Below, in pieces: positions 52,996 through 62,457 of a stretch of 64,000 bases of DNA; the stretch's first letter is position 1; each line of letters opens with the position of its first letter. A program made the position numbers and the translations under genes. Source of the stretch: an uncultured Candidatus Melainabacteria bacterium (GTDB lineage: Bacteria; Cyanobacteriota; Vampirovibrionia; Gastranaerophilales; Gastranaerophilaceae); assembly GCA_934717745.1 (NCBI GenBank), contig CAKUZB010000009.1:1-64000 (forward strand), given 5' to 3'. The notes beneath the pieces were generated by a model, which searched no databases, was not told the origin of the DNA, and saw nothing but the letters and a program-made list of their open reading frames with translations.

Positions 52996-55806
52996 TTATT
53001 CATTAATTGCATCTTGGCAATCAGGACAAATGCCGTCTGCGTTTAATTCACGATATTTCCAGCAACGGCAACATTTTTCGCCTTTTGCTTTTGTAACCCA
53101 AACAGTTGTGTTTTCTTCTGTATATTCATTCAATACGTCTGCCGGTTTTTCATCGGCAACTACCGCTTGAGATGTGATAAAGATATTGCAAAGTTCGTTT
53201 TCGCAAGATTTCAACAAGTCTTTATTTGTGTCATCTTTTACATAAACCGCAACTTCTAAAGAACTTCCAACTTTTTTATCTGCTCTTAATGGTTCAATCG
53301 CTTTTGTTACGATTTCACGAATTTTTAAGATTTTTGCAAACTCTTGTTCAAGTTCAGGATTATTCCATTCTTCTTTTATTTCTGGCCAAGAAGAAAGTAA
53401 AATACTGTCTAATCCGCCTCTTTGATTTTCAGGAACATTTTGCCAAATGTCTTCTGCTTGGTGAGGCATTACCGGCATGATTATTCTAACCAATGCTTGT
53501 AAAATTTCAAACAACACTGTTTGACAAGCCCTGCGAGAAAGTGATTTTTTACCTGATGTATATAATCTATCTTTTACAATATCAAGGTAGAATGAACTTA
53601 AATCAACTGCCGCAAAGTTTTGTAGGCATTGGAAGTATTTATAAAATTCATAACCTTCAAATGCTTCAGTTACATTTTCTATTAATTGATATAATTTATA
53701 TAGTGCAAATTTATCAAGGTCTTTAAGGTCTTTGTAATCTACGTAATCTTTTTCAGGTTCAAAATCAAATAAATTACCGATTAAGAAACGGGCAGTATTT
53801 CTGGTTTTCTTAAATATTTCTGCAAGTTGTTTAACGATATTATCACCGATTTTAATATCGTTTCTGTAATCAACAGATGCTGCCCAAAGTCTTAAGATGT
53901 CAGCACCATAATTTTTTATAATATCATCAGGTCTAATATAGTTACCTAAAGATTTTGACATTTTTCTTCCGTCTTCACCGAATACGAAACCATGTGTCAA
54001 AACTTGTTTATAAGGTGCAATGCCTTGTGTTGCAACTGAGGTTAATAATGAAGATTGGAACCAACCTCTGTGTTGGTCAGAACCTTCTAGGTACATATCA
54101 ACCGGAGTGTGATTTAATTCATCAGAACGTTTTTCAACAACTGCTCTCCAAGATACCCCAGAGTCAAACCAAACGTCCATAATGTCGTTTTCTTTACGGA
54201 AGTGAGTTTTTCCGCATTTTGGACAAACAAATCCTTCCGGCATAAGTTCTTTTTCTGAATATTTAACCCAAGCATCTGAAGATTCTTTTTCAAACATTTT
54301 TGCTACGTGTTCAATTGTTTCATCTGTAACAATAACTTCGCCACAATCCTCACAATAGAATACAGGAATTGGAACACCCCATGCACGTTGACGAGAGATA
54401 CACCAATCTGTACGACCCTCAACCATGTTTGAAATTCTTGCTTCACCTGATGCAGGAATGAATTTAACTTTTTTAATTTCTTCTAATGCTTTATCTCTGA
54501 ATTTTTCAACTTTTACAAACCATTGTGGAGTTGCTCTGTAGATTACAGGTTTTTTACATCTCCAACAGTGTGGGTAACTGTGTTGAAGGTCAGAGGCAGA
54601 AAGCAATGCCCCACAATCTTTTAATTTGTCGATTACAATAGAATTTCCTTTGTAATAAGGTATACCTGCTAAGTCGCCTGCTTCTTCAGTCCAAATACCT
54701 TTTGAATCAAGAGGTGAGTAAACTCCGATTTTGTATCTGCAACAAACTTCGTAGTCTTCCAAACCATGTCCGGGGGCTGTGTGAACAGAACCTGTACCGG
54801 CATCTAGTGTAACGTGTTCTCCGCAAAGAATTGGAGATTTTCTATCATACAATGGGTGAACAGGAGTTAAGTTTTCTAGGTCTTGACCTTTGCAAGTACC
54901 TAAAACTTTGATATTTTCTTCTTTCCAGTCAACATCTTTTAAGAAGTTTGCCAACAATTCTGTTGCTGCATAATAAATATCATTGTTGTATTCAAAGAAT
55001 GTATATTCAAATCTTGGGTGAACACTGATTGCTAAGTTTGACGGAATTGTCCAAGGAGTTGTTGTCCAAATTACCGCATACATATCTTTGTCTGTTAAGA
55101 AATCAAATTTTTCTTTTAAAGTTTTTGTACTTTCATCATCAAATTTAAATCTTACGTAAATTGAAGTTGCTGTATGGTCTGCATATTCAACTTCTGCTTC
55201 TGCTAATGCAGTTTCGCAAGAGGCACACCAATAAACAGGTTTTAAACCTTTTTCGATGTAACCTTTTTTATACATTTCTCCGAAAACTCTTACTTGTTCT
55301 GCTTCGTATTCAGGATTAATTGTCAAATAAGGATTTTCCCAATTACCTAAAACGCCAAGTCTTTTGAATTCTGATTCTTGACCTTTCAAACTGTTGTGTG
55401 CAAATTCTCTACATTTTGCTCTTAATTCAGTAGGAGTAACTGCGTTACGTCCTCCTTCAATAGTTTTTACAACTTTATTTTCAATAGGTAAACCATGTCC
55501 GTCGTATCCGGGAACATAAGGTGCATAGTAACCTCTTTGAGATTTGTATTTGATTAAAATATCTTTTAAAATTTTATTTAATGCTGTACCAACATGGATT
55601 TTTTCAGAACTTAAATATGGAGGGCCATCGTGCAATATGAAAGCGTTTGCTTTATCTTTGTTTTCTAGCATTTTGTTGTAAATATGTTTTTCTTCCCAAA
55701 ATTTTTGTGTTTCAGGTTCTTTTTTTGTTGCGTTTGCACGCATTTCTAATGTGGTTTTTGGTAAATTAAGAGTATCTTTAAACTCTTTTTTTTCGTTTTC
55801 GGTCAT
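52996..55806 (-). CDS. ileS: Isoleucyl-tRNA synthetase
   Basis: A 936-residue class I synthetase. The Rossmann start contains HDGPPYLSSEKIHVGTALNK, where the HIGH signature reads H71-V-G-T74. The editing domain has TTTPWTIPSNLAISVHP, and KMSKS is at 615-619 (DGRKMSKSLGN). The C-terminal zinc domain has CCRCWKY and CPDC. Length and order match bacterial IleS. The Thr in place of the last His of HIGH is unusual. AGGATAATTT lies before the ATG. The symporter gene lies directly upstream on the same strand. Confidence 0.97.
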   Translation of the reverse strand: MTENEKKEFKDTLNLPKTTLEMRANATKKEPETQKFWEEKHIYNKMLENKDKANAFILHDGPPYLSSEKIHVGTALNKILKDILIKYKSQRGYYAPYVPGYDGHGLPIENKVVKTIEGGRNAVTPTELRAKCREFAHNSLKGQESEFKRLGVLGNWENPYLTINPEYEAEQVRVFGEMYKKGYIEKGLKPVYWCASCETALAEAEVEYADHTATSIYVRFKFDDESTKTLKEKFDFLTDKDMYAVIWTTTPWTIPSNLAISVHPRFEYTFFEYNNDIYYAATELLANFLKDVDWKEENIKVLGTCKGQDLENLTPVHPLYDRKSPILCGEHVTLDAGTGSVHTAPGHGLEDYEVCCRYKIGVYSPLDSKGIWTEEAGDLAGIPYYKGNSIVIDKLKDCGALLSASDLQHSYPHCWRCKKPVIYRATPQWFVKVEKFRDKALEEIKKVKFIPASGEARISNMVEGRTDWCISRQRAWGVPIPVFYCEDCGEVIVTDETIEHVAKMFEKESSDAWVKYSEKELMPEGFVCPKCGKTHFRKENDIMDVWFDSGVSWRAVVEKRSDELNHTPVDMYLEGSDQHRGWFQSSLLTSVATQGIAPYKQVLTHGFVFGEDGRKMSKSLGNYIRPDDIIKNYGADILRLWAASVDYRNDIKIGDNIVKQLAEIFKKTRNTARFLIGNLFDFEPEKDYVDYKDLKDLDKFALYKLYQLIENVTEAFEGYEFYKYFQCLQNFAAVDLSSFYLDIVKDRLYTSGKKSLSRRACQTVLFEILQALVRIIMPVMPHQAEDIWQNVPENQRGGLDSILLSSWPEIKEEWNNPELEQEFAKILKIREIVTKAIEPLRADKKVGSSLEVAVYVKDDTNKDLLKSCENELCNIFITSQAVVADEKPADVLNEYTEENTTVWVTKAKGEKCCRCWKYRELNADGICPDCQDAINE

Positions 55807-55830
55807 TTTTTAAATTATCCTTTATGTGTT

Positions 55831-57153
55831 TTATCTAGTAGTAATTAATTCGTGTTCCTCTTTTTCTGTTTTTTTAGATGCAAAATATGCCAGAAGTTGT
55901 TTTCTTCGTTTACCTTTAGAAAGATATCTTTGCATTTTTTCATCATCAAATTGACCTTCCCAACGAGCGATTACAACAGTCGCAACGCAGTTACCGATAA
56001 GGTTTGTTGTTGTTCTACCCATATCTAAGATATGGTCTATACCAAGCAAGATTGCAACCCCGATAATCGGATAATTGAATGTAGTTAATGTGCCGGCAAG
56101 TACAATTAACGATACTCTAGGAACACCGGCAATACCTTTACTTGCGAACATCAATGCAAGCATAATTACAAGTTGTTGTTCAAGATTTAAGTTAATTCCG
56201 ACAAGTTGTGTTGAGAATAAAACTGCCATTGCAACACCAAGTGTAGAACCGTCAAGATTGAAAGTATAACCTGTAGGCATTACGAATGATACAATATTTC
56301 TTGGAACACCAAACTTTTCCAAAATCTCCATTGATTTTGGTAATGCTGCTTCCGAACTGGTTGTTGTGAATGCCAATAAAATTTGGTCTTTTAATGCGTT
56401 CATAAATGACCAGAAAGGTATTCTTACAAATCTACAAATGCTGTACAATACAACACAAATAAAGATTGCAATTGCTGAATATAAACAGAAAATTACTTTT
56501 GCATAGTTTTTCAAAATGCCGATACCGTTTGCACCGATTGCTGAAGAAACAGCACCGAAAATACCTATTGGTGCAAAATACATAACGTATTCTGTGAATT
56601 TAAACATTATTTTTGCAGTTGAATTTAATACGTCTAAAACAGGTTTTCCTGCTTTACCAACTGCACAGATTGCAATTGAGAAGAAGATTGAAAAGATTAC
56701 GATTTGAAGTAAGTTGCCGTCAGCCATTGCTTTTACAACAGATGTTGGGAACATTCCAATAATCATGTCGCTTATAGAATTGTTTGGATTGATTGTTGCC
56801 ATATGTTGTGCTGCTTGCATATCATGAGCACTTGCAATAACTGTACCAAAACCTTCTCCCGGTTGCATAATATTACCCATTGCTAAACCGATAACCAATG
56901 CAATTGTTGAAACAATTTCAAAATAGATGATTGTTTTTAAACCAATTTTACCAAGACTTTTGATATCCCCATGTCCTGCAATCCCAACAACAAGAGTTGA
57001 GAATAATAATGGTGCAATAATCATTTTAATCATGTTTAAAAAGATTTTTGCCAAAGGTGCTGTTTTTACGGCTAAAGTTGGACATAACCAACCAAATAAA
57101 ATACCTAGTATTAACGCACCAAATATAAACGTAGTTAAACCTGATTTTTTCAA
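55831..57153 (-). CDS. Dicarboxylate/amino acid:cation symporter
   Basis: A 440-residue DAACS-family transporter (GltP/DctA/GltPh type) with about eight membrane helices and two re-entrant hairpins. Hallmarks are the serine-rich hairpin AFTTTSSEAALPKSM, the FVMPTGYTFNLDGSTLG segment and the cation/substrate helix HILDMGRTTTNLIGNCVATV. It would take up glutamate, aspartate or a C4-dicarboxylate with Na+ or H+. It has an extended charged tail (about 405-440). It lies 24 bp upstream of ileS on the same strand and may be cotranscribed. Confidence 0.93.
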   Translation of the reverse strand: MKKSGLTTFIFGALILGILFGWLCPTLAVKTAPLAKIFLNMIKMIIAPLLFSTLVVGIAGHGDIKSLGKIGLKTIIYFEIVSTIALVIGLAMGNIMQPGEGFGTVIASAHDMQAAQHMATINPNNSISDMIIGMFPTSVVKAMADGNLLQIVIFSIFFSIAICAVGKAGKPVLDVLNSTAKIMFKFTEYVMYFAPIGIFGAVSSAIGANGIGILKNYAKVIFCLYSAIAIFICVVLYSICRFVRIPFWSFMNALKDQILLAFTTTSSEAALPKSMEILEKFGVPRNIVSFVMPTGYTFNLDGSTLGVAMAVLFSTQLVGINLNLEQQLVIMLALMFASKGIAGVPRVSLIVLAGTLTTFNYPIIGVAILLGIDHILDMGRTTTNLIGNCVATVVIARWEGQFDDEKMQRYLSKGKRRKQLLAYFASKKTEKEEHELITTR

Positions 57154-57297
57154 ATTTCAATTCCTCACTAATCTTATAAACATGATTATATTATAAAAAT
57201 ACATAAATTTTATTCATCTTGATATTATTTTAACATTAATGTAAAGAGAACACTTTTTATTTTTTAGATTATTGAAATAACGTAGTATTTTTGCAAT

Positions 57298-57336
57298 AAA
57301 AAAGGCTAAATAGATTTTTTCTATTTAACCTTTTTT
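57298..57336. terminator. Terminator of fba (bidirectional form)
   Basis: AAAAAAGG-C-TAAATAG pairing with CTATTTA-A-CCTTTTTT (one mismatch) around a short T loop, just past the aldolase stop on the minus strand. Confidence 0.75.
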
Positions 57337-57366
57337 GTTAAGTGATTATAACTTTTGAGTTATGAA

Positions 57367-58326
57367 TTAGTCATCAGCGTGTCCGGCAGTTCCTAATACA
57401 TCTCTCATTTTGTGCATTACCATTTCTTTAACGGCAGTTCTACCAGGTCCCATGTATTCACGTGGGTCGAATTTTTCAGGGTGTTCAATGAAGAATTCTC
57501 TGATAGTTGAAGTCATTGCTAAACGTAAGTCTGTATCAATGTTGATTTTAGCAACACCATGTTTAGATGCATAGTTCAACATATCTTCCGGAACACCTTG
57601 TGCGTCAGGTAAGTTACCACCGAATTTGTTACATTTTTCAACAAATTCTTTAGGAACTGAAGATGAACCGTGAAGAACGATTGGGTAATTAGGGTAACCT
57701 GCTTCTGCCAAAGCATCTTTGATTTCTTTTAATCTGTCGAAGTCTAATTTTGCTTCACCTTTGAATTTGTAAGCACCGTGTGAAGTACCGATAGCGATTG
57801 CTAATGAATCACAACCTGTTTGTTTAACAAATTCAACTGCTTCTTTAACATTTGTATATTTAGCATCTTTATCTGATACTTTAACATCATCTTCAACACC
57901 TGCTAATTTACCAAGTTCTGCTTCTACAGAAACTCCTCTTTCGTGAGCGTATTCAACAACTTTTTTAGTTACTGCTACGTTTTCTTCGAATGGGAATCTT
58001 GAACCATCAATCATAACTGATGAGAAGCCACCGTCGATACATGCTTTACAAATTTCGAAGTCTGCACCATGGTCTAAGTGTAATGCGATTGGAACTGTAG
58101 TTGTTGCCAATGCTGCTTCTACTAATTTGATTAAATATGTTTGATTAGCATATTTTCTTGCACCTGCTGATACTTGTAAAATAATTGGTGAACGAGTTTC
58201 TTCTGCTGCTTCTGCAATACCTTGAAGAATTTCCATGTTGTTTACGTTGTAAGCACCAATAGCATAACCGCCAGCCAATGCTTTTTTGAACATTTCGCCT
58301 GTTCCTACTAATTTTCTTTCACTCAT
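57367..58326 (-). CDS. fba: Fructose-bisphosphate aldolase, class II
   Basis: A 319-residue zinc-dependent aldolase splitting fructose-1,6-bisphosphate to dihydroxyacetone phosphate and glyceraldehyde-3-phosphate. The class II markers are IGAYNVNNMEILQGI, LHLDHGADFEIC (zinc His), SVEAELGKLAGVEDDV, IAIGTSHGAYK and VLHGSSSVPKEF, with KINIDTDLRLAMT closing the phosphate site. AAGGAGAACTCA lies before the ATG. With gpmI at 27570 it indicates an active glycolytic pathway. Confidence 0.97.
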   Translation of the reverse strand: MSERKLVGTGEMFKKALAGGYAIGAYNVNNMEILQGIAEAAEETRSPIILQVSAGARKYANQTYLIKLVEAALATTTVPIALHLDHGADFEICKACIDGGFSSVMIDGSRFPFEENVAVTKKVVEYAHERGVSVEAELGKLAGVEDDVKVSDKDAKYTNVKEAVEFVKQTGCDSLAIAIGTSHGAYKFKGEAKLDFDRLKEIKDALAEAGYPNYPIVLHGSSSVPKEFVEKCNKFGGNLPDAQGVPEDMLNYASKHGVAKINIDTDLRLAMTSTIREFFIEHPEKFDPREYMGPGRTAVKEMVMHKMRDVLGTAGHADD

Positions 58327-58508
58327 TTGAGTTCTCCTTTTTTATGAAGTTATCTACACGAATAATTTTATTACAAAAAACAAAATGTGCAAGATGTATA
58401 ACTTTCTAAAATTATTAAAATATCCTCTAAATATATGATGTTACTTTTGACTTATACACTTATGCTAGATACGGGTAATAATATGATTACTGGGGAATTA
58501 TTTGGGGA

Positions 58509-59711
58509 ATGACAGAAGCATTAACTACAACTTCAGATGAATTATTTAGACAATTCAATTGGTATTGCGACTTTTTTACCAATCCGATTTTGAATGCTTC
58601 TTGTGATTTTTTGGCTAAAAATCTTGAAATTAAATTAGTTTCTGTTAGTAAAAATTTAAACGTTTTATTTCAAGAGGATAGTTTTTTCGTAACCAAAATT
58701 AAAATTGACCCGCAAACTGAAATGTATATAAGATGTTCGGGACAGGCGGTAAATACGATTTTAACAAACGCTTTAGGCCCTAAAAAGAATTTTGATATTA
58801 ATAAAATTACTGAACTTGAAGCAAAATTGATAACTGCTTTTAACGATAATGTTTATAACTTTATAACATCGTCTTTCAATAATTTGGGACAACATCAAAG
58901 TAGAAAATTTGATATTACGCATTTGACATTTTTTGTCAAAGATTCTGAAACAAATCTTTCGGGTAAATTTATTGTGTCTTTTCCAAGTCAATTAGTTTTG
59001 CCTGAAGAAGTTCAATGTCAAGAATCTAAATTTTCTTTAGAATTTTTCAGCCACAGTTTGGTTGAAGTTGATTTAAAAATTGGTACAACAAGTTTTTCTG
59101 TTGGAGATTTGAAAAGTCTTGAGCCAGAGGACATTGTTGTATTAGATAACAGCAATATTCAAAATATGATTATTTGCTATAAAGGCTATGAAAAAGAGAT
59201 TAGAATTACTCCAAATCCTGCCTTAATAATTTCTGTAGATAATAGTGAAGGAGATGAAGATATGACACAAAGTTTGCCTGAAAATCTTTGGGATAGCATT
59301 CAGGTAGAAATGGGTGCTGAATTTGATAAAGTAAAGGTTTCGCTTGGCGAATTGAAAAATATTGAACAAGGTCTTGTTGTTGATGTAGGTTCTGTTTACA
59401 ACAATAATATTACTTTGAAAGTAGAGGAAAAAGTCATCGCAACCGGTGAATTGGTTATTGTAAATGAAAGATATGGCGTAAAAATCAATAAAGTTTTTGC
59501 TGAGCCAAAACCTTTAGACGTTCAACCTCAACAACAAATGATGGGCGAGCAAATGCCTCAAGAACAATATATGAACGATGAAATGCCACCTCACGAGATT
59601 GATGATGAACATGTTGATGAAATGATGCCTGAGCAAGTTCAACAAGAACAAGTTGGTGAAGATGCTGATTTTGATTACAGCGACTTTGAATTAGAAGATG
59701 AAGATATTTAG
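58509..59711 (+). CDS. Type III export switch/C-ring protein, SctQ/FliM-FliN-like
   Basis: A 400-residue protein with two SpoA (FliN-type) domains. The first lies at about 185-250 (LVEVDLKIGTTSFSVGDLKSL) and the second at about 270-340 (FDKVKVSLGELKNIEQGLVVDV). The N-terminal 180 residues look FliM/CheC-like in length but I cannot see the CheY-binding helix. The last 60 residues are an acidic Gln/Met/Glu-rich tail (MMGEQMPQEQYMNDEM). It would form the cytoplasmic ring of the export apparatus. FliO follows after 15 bp, then the export gate genes. Confidence 0.82.
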   Translation: MTEALTTTSDELFRQFNWYCDFFTNPILNASCDFLAKNLEIKLVSVSKNLNVLFQEDSFFVTKIKIDPQTEMYIRCSGQAVNTILTNALGPKKNFDINKITELEAKLITAFNDNVYNFITSSFNNLGQHQSRKFDITHLTFFVKDSETNLSGKFIVSFPSQLVLPEEVQCQESKFSLEFFSHSLVEVDLKIGTTSFSVGDLKSLEPEDIVVLDNSNIQNMIICYKGYEKEIRITPNPALIISVDNSEGDEDMTQSLPENLWDSIQVEMGAEFDKVKVSLGELKNIEQGLVVDVGSVYNNNITLKVEEKVIATGELVIVNERYGVKINKVFAEPKPLDVQPQQQMMGEQMPQEQYMNDEMPPHEIDDEHVDEMMPEQVQQEQVGEDADFDYSDFELEDEDI

Positions 59712-59726
59712 GTTAAACGAGGTAAA

Positions 59727-60044
59727 ATGGGACATTACATAGTAAGTTTCGCAGTATATACAATGGCAATGATAGGCTTAATTTGCTTTGCCTTATTTGT
59801 TTATAAAAAATTTGCATCTACTGCGGTTGCGACAAAACGTAAAGGTTTATTAAAAGTTGAAGATGTTCTTGGACTTTCGCCCAGAAAAACATTATATATT
59901 GTACGTGCAGGTAAAGAAAAATTTTTAATTGCTTGTGATTTAGATAGAACAACTTTAATCTCAAAATTAGATATGAACGACAGTTCGGCGATTGAATTAG
60001 ATGAAATAGACAAAGCAAACTTTGATTTGCAAAGAATGAATTAA
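59727..60044 (+). CDS. fliO: FliO-like export assembly protein
   Basis: A 105-residue protein with one N-terminal membrane helix (8-29) and a cytoplasmic domain with the FliO pattern LLKVEDVLGLSPRKTLYIVR and KFLIACD. FliO is a scaffold that helps assemble the FliPQR gate and is normally lost in injectisomes, so its presence leans toward a flagellar or flagellum-derived system. It lies between the ring gene and fliP with gaps of 15 and 18 bp. Confidence 0.85.
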   Translation: MGHYIVSFAVYTMAMIGLICFALFVYKKFASTAVATKRKGLLKVEDVLGLSPRKTLYIVRAGKEKFLIACDLDRTTLISKLDMNDSSAIELDEIDKANFDLQRMN

Positions 60045-60062
60045 AAGTAAGAAGGAAGAAGT

Positions 60063-60704
60063 ATGGCAGACGTTTTTAAAGATATAAATCCCGTTATACA
60101 AATGCTTTTGGTAATGTCGATGTTTTCGATTTTACCTTTTGTCTTTGCTTGTATGACAAGTTTTTTGAGATTTATTATTGTATTTTCAATGCTAAAAACT
60201 GCGATGGGTACTCAATCAGTTCCACCATCAATTGTAATTATTGGGTTATCAATGATTTTGACATTCTATACAATGGGACCTGTATTTCAACAATGTTATG
60301 AACAAGGTCAAGTACCTTACAAACAAACAAAAAATTTGATTGTTGCGATTGAACAAGGTTCAAAACCTTTAAAAGAGTTTATGTTAAAACAAACGAGAGA
60401 AACAGATTTGGCTTTCTTTGTTGAATTATCGGGTAATGACAGACCTGAAACTCCTGATGAGTTAACAATTTGGCAAGTTGCACCTGCGTATATTATCAGT
60501 GAATTAAAAACTGCATTTGAAATTGGTTTTATCGTATTCGTGCCATTTATCGTATTAGACCTTGTTGTAGCGAACATCTTGCTTGCTTTAGGTATGTTCA
60601 TGTTATCTCCAACAATTATTTCGTTACCGTTTAAACTGCTTGTATTTATTGCTGTTGACGGTTGGGCATTGATTGTTCAGGGGCTTGTACAAAGTTATAA
60701 CTAG
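60063..60704 (+). CDS. fliP: Type III export gate protein FliP/SctR
   Basis: A 213-residue membrane protein with four helices. It has TSFLRFIIVFSMLKTAMGTQ (about 31-50), LSMILTFYTMGPVF and the ending ISLPFKLLVFIAVDGW. It lacks the N-terminal cleaved signal peptide of most flagellar FliP and has the shorter length of SctR, while the TSFLR segment is FliP-like. Together with FliQ and FliR it forms the export pore. AAGGAAGAAG is upstream of the ATG. Confidence 0.9.
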   Translation: MADVFKDINPVIQMLLVMSMFSILPFVFACMTSFLRFIIVFSMLKTAMGTQSVPPSIVIIGLSMILTFYTMGPVFQQCYEQGQVPYKQTKNLIVAIEQGSKPLKEFMLKQTRETDLAFFVELSGNDRPETPDELTIWQVAPAYIISELKTAFEIGFIVFVPFIVLDLVVANILLALGMFMLSPTIISLPFKLLVFIAVDGWALIVQGLVQSYN

Positions 60705-60722
60705 TAAAAAGGAAAAACGCTT

Positions 60723-61226
60723 ATGGAAATGTTAATGGAATATATGGCAAGAGGATTTGTCGTAATGTTATCAATATCAATGCCTTGCGTACTTGTAGCC
60801 GCCGGTATTGGTCTTGTTGTCGGTATTTTGCAAGCAGTAACTCAAGTTCAAGAACAAACAATTGCCGCTGCACCAAAAATCTTGGCTGTATTTATGGTAA
60901 TCGTTATTGGCGGGGTTGGTTTTGTTAGAATTTTGACAAACTTATTCACTGACGGTATGGCTCTTGCTTTTAATGTTGTGCCTAAAAATGACAGTTACGT
61001 TTTGCCACCTGATTATTACAAATACACAAGACCTTTTGCGAATGAAATGAAAGAAAATTTTAAAGAACCTGACAAAGACAGTTTTAAACGTATGACTCAA
61101 GGTAAACCAAGTTCTTTGGGACAAAAAGCAAAAACTTTTCAACGTTATGACAAAGCACCGGGGGTTATGCAACCAAAAACTGATTTAATGGAAACTTCAA
61201 GAATTTTACAAAATAATAATAGGTAA
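60723..61226 (+). CDS. fliQ: Type III export gate protein FliQ/SctS with C-terminal extension
   Basis: A 167-residue protein whose first 85 residues are FliQ, with two membrane helices (VVMLSISMPCVLVAAGIGLV and the second to about 80) and ILQAVTQVQEQTIAAAPKI in between. FliQ is normally about 90 residues. Here about 80 further residues follow, charged and Pro/Lys-rich (PKNDSYVLPPDYYKYTRPF), with no membrane segment. The extension should lie on the cytoplasmic or periplasmic side of the gate. It precedes a lipoprotein gene in the same operon. Confidence 0.88.
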   Translation: MEMLMEYMARGFVVMLSISMPCVLVAAGIGLVVGILQAVTQVQEQTIAAAPKILAVFMVIVIGGVGFVRILTNLFTDGMALAFNVVPKNDSYVLPPDYYKYTRPFANEMKENFKEPDKDSFKRMTQGKPSSLGQKAKTFQRYDKAPGVMQPKTDLMETSRILQNNNR

Positions 61227-61231
61227 AGTTG

Positions 61232-61660
61232 ATGAAAAAAATTTGTTTGTTTACAATTTCATTAATCTTATTAGGCTGTCAAAATACAAGTTTGGCAGTT
61301 AATAACGATTACTTAAAAAACGTAAACAAAATTGAAAAATATTTAATTTCTGAAAATGCTTTTCCGATTTATCAAAATTATGTAATTTTTAGCAAAAAAC
61401 CTGTAAAAAAAATAACTTCAAGTGATTATTCTATTGTGAATTCTTATGTTATGACGACTATTGATAATGTTAGAGATACTATAATTATCGAGGCTCGTTC
61501 TTTGGGTTCTGCAAAATTAAGTGTGATAGTAGATAATCAAAACTTAGTAATAAATGTAACTGTAAAAAAAGATAAAACAATTGTAGAAACAGATTCAGAT
61601 TTATTTGAGGTTATATCTCTTGATGTGCCTAATGAAATCTCAAATATGGAGGGTGTTTAG
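61232..61660 (+). CDS. Lipoprotein with pilus-assembly N-terminal-like domain
   Basis: A protein of about 142 residues. MKKICLFTISLILLGC ends in a lipobox, so it should be a lipoprotein anchored at Cys16. The mature domain (about 45-120) has the shape of the PF13629-type N-terminal domain of pilus secretin proteins: YQNYVIFSKKPVKKITSSDY, then VRDTIIIEARSLGSAKLSVI. I start at ATG 61232 (the TTG three bases earlier is the longer alternative). It lies between fliQ and fliR, an unusual place for such a protein, 5 bp after the fliQ stop and 3 bp before fliR. It may link the gate to the outer envelope. Confidence 0.75.
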   Translation: MKKICLFTISLILLGCQNTSLAVNNDYLKNVNKIEKYLISENAFPIYQNYVIFSKKPVKKITSSDYSIVNSYVMTTIDNVRDTIIIEARSLGSAKLSVIVDNQNLVINVTVKKDKTIVETDSDLFEVISLDVPNEISNMEGV

Positions 61661-61663
61661 GGT

Positions 61664-62443
61664 ATGGAAACTTTTATCCTGCAAATGAATTCCCTGATTC
61701 CCGGATTTGTTGAAAATATGAGTGCGGGAATAATCATTTTTGCCAGAATGATGGGTTTTGTTAGATTTGCCCCTGTTTTGAACAGAAAAGAAATTCCCAG
61801 TTTGGTGAAAGTCGGTCTGGCTTTTTTGTTAACTATAATTTTTATAATGTTATTACACCCAAAAGGTATGCCTGAACATGGAGATTTGTTATTGTCAATT
61901 ATCTTGAATCTTGCTGTTGGTGCAATGATTGGTTATATGGCTCAACTAATCCTTGCAGCAATTGAGGCTGGTGGTGATATGATTAACATGCAAATGGGTT
62001 TATCTTCTGCAATGGTTTTAGACCCAACAACATCAAGCCAAGTTTCTTTGCTGGGCAAATTCTTTGGTATTTTAGGAATTGTAGTTTTCTTGAAAATAGG
62101 TGGTGCATATTGGCTGTTTCAAGCATTTGAAAGAAGTTTTGATATTTTTCCTATATATTCTACAAGTGTGCCTTTGGCAAAAATTGTAAATATGGATTAT
62201 TTGATTAGTATGTCATCAAATGTTTTGTATATGGGGCTTCAAATAGCATCTCCGGTGCTTTTGGCAACTTTAGGACAAGATATTATTCTTGGTGTAATTT
62301 CAAAAACTGCACCTCAAGTAAACGTTTTCCAATTATCATTCCTATTTAAACCTGTTTTTGGTGCGGCAATCTTGATTTGGATTATGCCAATGCTTTTGAA
62401 TGTAATTAACGATTACTTCATGACATTTTCTCATATTCTTTAG
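61664..62443 (+). CDS. fliR: Type III export gate protein FliR/SctT
   Basis: A 259-residue membrane protein with about six helices. FARMMGFVRFAPVLNRKEIP at about 27, AGGDMINMQMGLSSAMVLDP near 103 and the conserved FQLSFLFKPVFGAAILIWIM segment are diagnostic. It completes the FliPQR pore. No FlhB, FlhA, FliI or filament genes follow; the operon ends at the terminator at 62458. Confidence 0.93.
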   Translation: METFILQMNSLIPGFVENMSAGIIIFARMMGFVRFAPVLNRKEIPSLVKVGLAFLLTIIFIMLLHPKGMPEHGDLLLSIILNLAVGAMIGYMAQLILAAIEAGGDMINMQMGLSSAMVLDPTTSSQVSLLGKFFGILGIVVFLKIGGAYWLFQAFERSFDIFPIYSTSVPLAKIVNMDYLISMSSNVLYMGLQIASPVLLATLGQDIILGVISKTAPQVNVFQLSFLFKPVFGAAILIWIMPMLLNVINDYFMTFSHIL

Positions 62444-62457
62444 AAGATTTATACGGT

